From the NCBI GenBank assembly GCA_045538425.1, contig JAZSRJ010000092.1:1-15619 (forward strand): a DNA stretch of 15,619 nt. Reading direction: 5' to 3'. This document shows positions 13,530 through 15,619 of this stretch, one piece after another. The translations under genes were made by a program, and so were the position numbers. The notes beneath the pieces are model-generated. The model ran no database searches. It was not told where the DNA came from and saw nothing but the letters and a program-made list of their open reading frames with translations. The stretch comes from CALVJJ01 sp045538425 (GTDB lineage Bacteria > Bacillota > Clostridia > Christensenellales > UBA1242). The number at the start of each line of letters is the position of its first letter. The stretch's first letter is position 1.

Positions 13530-14177
13530 TTATCCTAATTGATGTAGACCATCTATCAAATCTTGTCGATCGGTTGCTTTATATAAGGCATTACCCATAA
13601 CAACAACATCAATACCCAATTCTTTCAACTGTTTGGCAAGCCCAAGATTGACGCCTCCATCCACTTCGACCAATATATTATATGGTCGTATTTTTTTAAT
13701 CATTCCTTGGATTTTTTCATTAGTACTATCGAGATAAGTTTGACCACTTTTTCCTGGTACAACACTCATGATCAAAACCAAGTCTATATATGGTAAAAAT
13801 GGTTGAATTGCATCAATATCCGTTGTTGGATTGATAGCAATACCACTAAGTCTATGTTCACGATGAATGATGTCATGCAACTTTTTCCAATCCTTGAAAG
13901 CAATTGTCTCAGCATGGAGAGTCAAAATATTGGCACCAGCATTAAGATAATCTTCTACTATCTTTTGATCAGGATACCCCATAAAATGGACATCTAAAGG
14001 CAAAGTCGTGTGCAACTTGATCTGTTTTACAATAGATGGATTAAGACACGTATTGGACACAAAATCCGCTTCCATAACATCACAATGAATCATGTCTACA
14101 CCCAAACAATCCAATTCTTTAACATATTCCAGCAATTGGTCTTCTTTTGGTGGATTGGTACTAGCAGATAATCTCAT
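13530..14177 (-). CDS. rpe: Ribulose-phosphate 3-epimerase (divergent)
   Basis: TIM-barrel enzyme interconverting ribulose 5-phosphate and xylulose 5-phosphate in the pentose phosphate pathway. The 215-residue length is normal. The metal ligands and acid-base residues are present: H31 and D33 in IHCDVM, H64 in DVHFM, and D173 in EVDGGV. Some conserved stretches differ: MRLSASTNPP replaces the usual PSIL..D opening, DVMEADFV replaces DVMDG.FVPN, and PGKSGQ replaces PGFGGQ in the phosphate-binding loop. It may therefore be a divergent orthologue or a related sugar-phosphate epimerase, but position in the rsgA-rpe pair supports Rpe. The ATG at 14177 has AGGGGG just upstream, overlapping the rsgA stop; the gap is 8 nt, so translation is probably coupled. 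Confidence 0.88.
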   Translation of the reverse strand: MRLSASTNPPKEDQLLEYVKELDCLGVDMIHCDVMEADFVSNTCLNPSIVKQIKLHTTLPLDVHFMGYPDQKIVEDYLNAGANILTLHAETIAFKDWKKLHDIIHREHRLSGIAINPTTDIDAIQPFLPYIDLVLIMSVVPGKSGQTYLDSTNEKIQGMIKKIRPYNILVEVDGGVNLGLAKQLKELGIDVVVMGNALYKATDRQDLIDGLHQLG

Positions 14178-14185
14178 AGATCCCC

Positions 14186-15040
14186 CTAATAGATATTTTC
14201 TCTATTTTTGATTTCTTGATATAGATGACAATAACGATGATATCTATCTTTATCAATTTTTTCTTCTTCTACAGCATGACGCACACCACAAACTTGTACG
14301 TTGTCTGTTGTGTGGACACAGTTAGCAAATCGACATTGTCTATATGGCGTAAAATCCGGATAAAAATCCTGTAATTTGGCGCTTTCTACACCATCTAACG
14401 AATAAAGACTAAATCCTGGCGTATCCATAACCCAAATCTCATTCCCACAATGGAATAATTCCGTGTGACGTGTTGTGTGTTTGCCACGATCCAGCTTTTT
14501 ACTTAACTCGCCCGTATCTAATTGCAATTGAAAAAGATTACCGATTAGCGTACTTTTTCCTACAGCAGATTGTCCCGCAAAAGCTGTAACTTTTCCTTTC
14601 ATCTCATCTAATAATTGATCAAATCCCGATTTTGAAACCGAACTAACTTTCACAATTGGCACAATCCCATTATAGGATTGCCATAATTGTTCTGTATGTG
14701 GCAAATCGGCCTTATTGATAACAAGCAATGGTCGAATATGGTATTGTTTGCAACAAACAATGAGTTTGTCGACAAGCAAATAATCTGGTGCAGGTTTTGG
14801 TGCAATTACAATAGCCAATTGATCCACATTAGCCACTTTTGGGCGCACAAGTTGATTGGCTCGAGGCAAAACCTTAGTTGCAACATATTTGGTCGAATAT
14901 TGGTCTTTTTCGACCTCCACTTTATCTCCAATAATTAATTTTGATTTTCTAATTGTTCCGGTTGGGATCACTTCAACAAGCTCATCATCTAGATAGGCAA
15001 AATAAGTACCACCCATTCCTTTTACAATACGTGCAATCAT
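14186..15040 (-). CDS. rsgA: Small-subunit assembly GTPase RsgA
   Basis: Circularly permuted GTPase that checks late 30S ribosome maturation. The 284-residue protein has an N-terminal OB fold (about 1-65). The permuted G motifs are G4 NKAD (109-112), G1 GQSAVGKST (156-164), the DRGKHTT region for G2 (184-190) and G3 DTPG (206-209). A C-terminal zinc finger has C236, C241, H243 and C251; its last loop is two residues longer than the common C-x4-C-x-H-x5-C form. The ATG at 15040 overlaps the rlmN stop by one base (TAATG). In B. subtilis prpC and prkC sit between rlmN and this gene; here they are missing. Confidence 0.96.
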   Translation of the reverse strand: MIARIVKGMGGTYFAYLDDELVEVIPTGTIRKSKLIIGDKVEVEKDQYSTKYVATKVLPRANQLVRPKVANVDQLAIVIAPKPAPDYLLVDKLIVCCKQYHIRPLLVINKADLPHTEQLWQSYNGIVPIVKVSSVSKSGFDQLLDEMKGKVTAFAGQSAVGKSTLIGNLFQLQLDTGELSKKLDRGKHTTRHTELFHCGNEIWVMDTPGFSLYSLDGVESAKLQDFYPDFTPYRQCRFANCVHTTDNVQVCGVRHAVEEEKIDKDRYHRYCHLYQEIKNRENIY

Positions 15041-15619
15041 TATGCTTCGCCTTGCTCCTTACCTTCTTTCATTTCGCTAATACGGAGTTGTCCGCAAGCT
15101 CCTGTTACATCATCACCAGTCGTACGACGAATAGTTGCACTAATACCATTACGAACAAGCATAGACAAGAAAGTCTTTGCCACTGTTTCGTTGACTGCTT
15201 TGAGTCCACGTTCTGGTACTGGGTTGAGTCTAATTAAGTTGACATGACAAGGCAGGCCTTGCAATAAGTTAGCAAGTTCTCTTGCTTGTTCAACATGACT
15301 ATTAACACCATCAATGAGCACATATTCAATAATGACTCTACGATTGGTCGAATCATAATAGTATTGAAGAGCACGCATCAATTCTGCAATATTATAACGT
15401 CTAGCAATTGGCATAATTTGTTGTCTTACCGTATCATTGCTTGCATGTAGACTTAGACACAAAGTAATACTTAAGCCTAGATCTGCCAGTTTTGTGATCT
15501 TATGAGGAATACCACATGTAGACAAAGATATATTACGAACACTAAATTTGTGCCCAGCTTTGTGAGTTGCTAGTTGTAAAATCTTAACAACATTGTCAAA
15601 GTTATCAAGTGGTTCTCCT
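15040..15619 (-). CDS. rlmN: Dual-specificity RNA methyltransferase RlmN, C-terminal part
   Basis: Radical-SAM enzyme that makes 2-methyladenosine at A2503 of 23S rRNA and A37 of some tRNAs. The 5' part, including the CxxxCxxC iron-sulfur motif, lies outside the window. The visible reading frame begins GEPLDNFDNV and continues through FSVRNISLSTCGI, SLHASNDTVRQQIMPI, EYVLIDGVN, HVNLIRLNPVP, and ends with RRTTGDDVTGACGQLR, whose Cys corresponds to the catalytic Cys that forms the methyl-RNA intermediate. The frame is open to the window edge. It overlaps rsgA by one base and begins the rlmN-rsgA-rpe group. Confidence 0.95.
   Translation of the reverse strand, partial: GEPLDNFDNVVKILQLATHKAGHKFSVRNISLSTCGIPHKITKLADLGLSITLCLSLHASNDTVRQQIMPIARRYNIAELMRALQYYYDSTNRRVIIEYVLIDGVNSHVEQARELANLLQGLPCHVNLIRLNPVPERGLKAVNETVAKTFLSMLVRNGISATIRRTTGDDVTGACGQLRISEMKEGKEQGEA

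Noticed and set aside
1..15619. CRISPR array, insertion sequence or phage genes
   Set aside because: No regularly spaced repeats, transposase or phage-type proteins are visible; the only repeat pair is the tRNA-Leu end.

Overview
The window reads as a chromosomal segment of a low-GC Gram-positive bacterium, most likely a spore-forming member of the Clostridia. The evidence is AT-rich coding sequence, strong GGAGG-type ribosome binding sites, TTG start codons, CCA encoded in the tRNA genes, and a backbone matching the conserved Firmicute order rlmN - rsgA - rpe - spoVM - rpmB - asp23/yloU - fakA/yloV ... plsX - rnc - smc - ftsY. I cannot assign genus or species. All genes lie on the minus strand except rpmB and tmcAL.

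Right part (15619 down to 12588, in transcription order): the 3' part of rlmN (23S rRNA/tRNA m2A methyltransferase) runs by a 1-nt overlap into rsgA (30S-assembly GTPase), then rpe (pentose-phosphate epimerase). Next is a 23-codon gene, too short for normal gene callers, that I call a SpoVM homologue from sequence and position. rpmB (L28) faces it across a shared terminator. rpmB and asp23 are divergent, each with a readable sigma-A promoter.

Middle (12587 to 8199): asp23 is followed by a hairpin-bearing leader and fakA (fatty acid kinase), then a terminator. Then comes an unrecognised 66-residue Ser/Thr-rich basic protein with an ideal ribosome binding site, and a tRNA cluster (Val-TAC, Gly-GCC, Cys-GCA, Leu-TAA) with its own promoter. 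Beyond tRNA-Leu, 51 bp of its 3' end plus terminator are repeated after 131 bp of relatively GC-rich sequence full of small palindromes. tmcAL (tRNA-Met cytidine acetate ligase, which uses acetate) is on the plus strand and divergent from pta.

Left part (8059 to 1): pta and ackA form the acetyl-CoA/acetate/ATP module. rpmF (L32) has its own promoter and terminator. A second promoter then drives plsX - rnc - smc - ftsY (phospholipid precursor, RNA processing, chromosome condensation, SRP receptor), with overlapping or near-touching genes. The acetate genes, the phospholipid genes (plsX, fakA) and tmcAL share acyl-phosphate or acetate chemistry.

The most unusual items are the SpoVM-like micro-ORF, the Ser/Thr-rich small protein, the duplicated tRNA-Leu end with its hairpin cluster, the asp23-fakA leader that may mask a ribosome binding site, the palindromes between pta and tmcAL, and several unusual residues in the acetate kinase and Rpe. 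Genes usual in this backbone but absent here are prpC/prkC, thiN, recG, fapR, fabD, fabG and acpP. I saw no insertion sequence, CRISPR array or rRNA.
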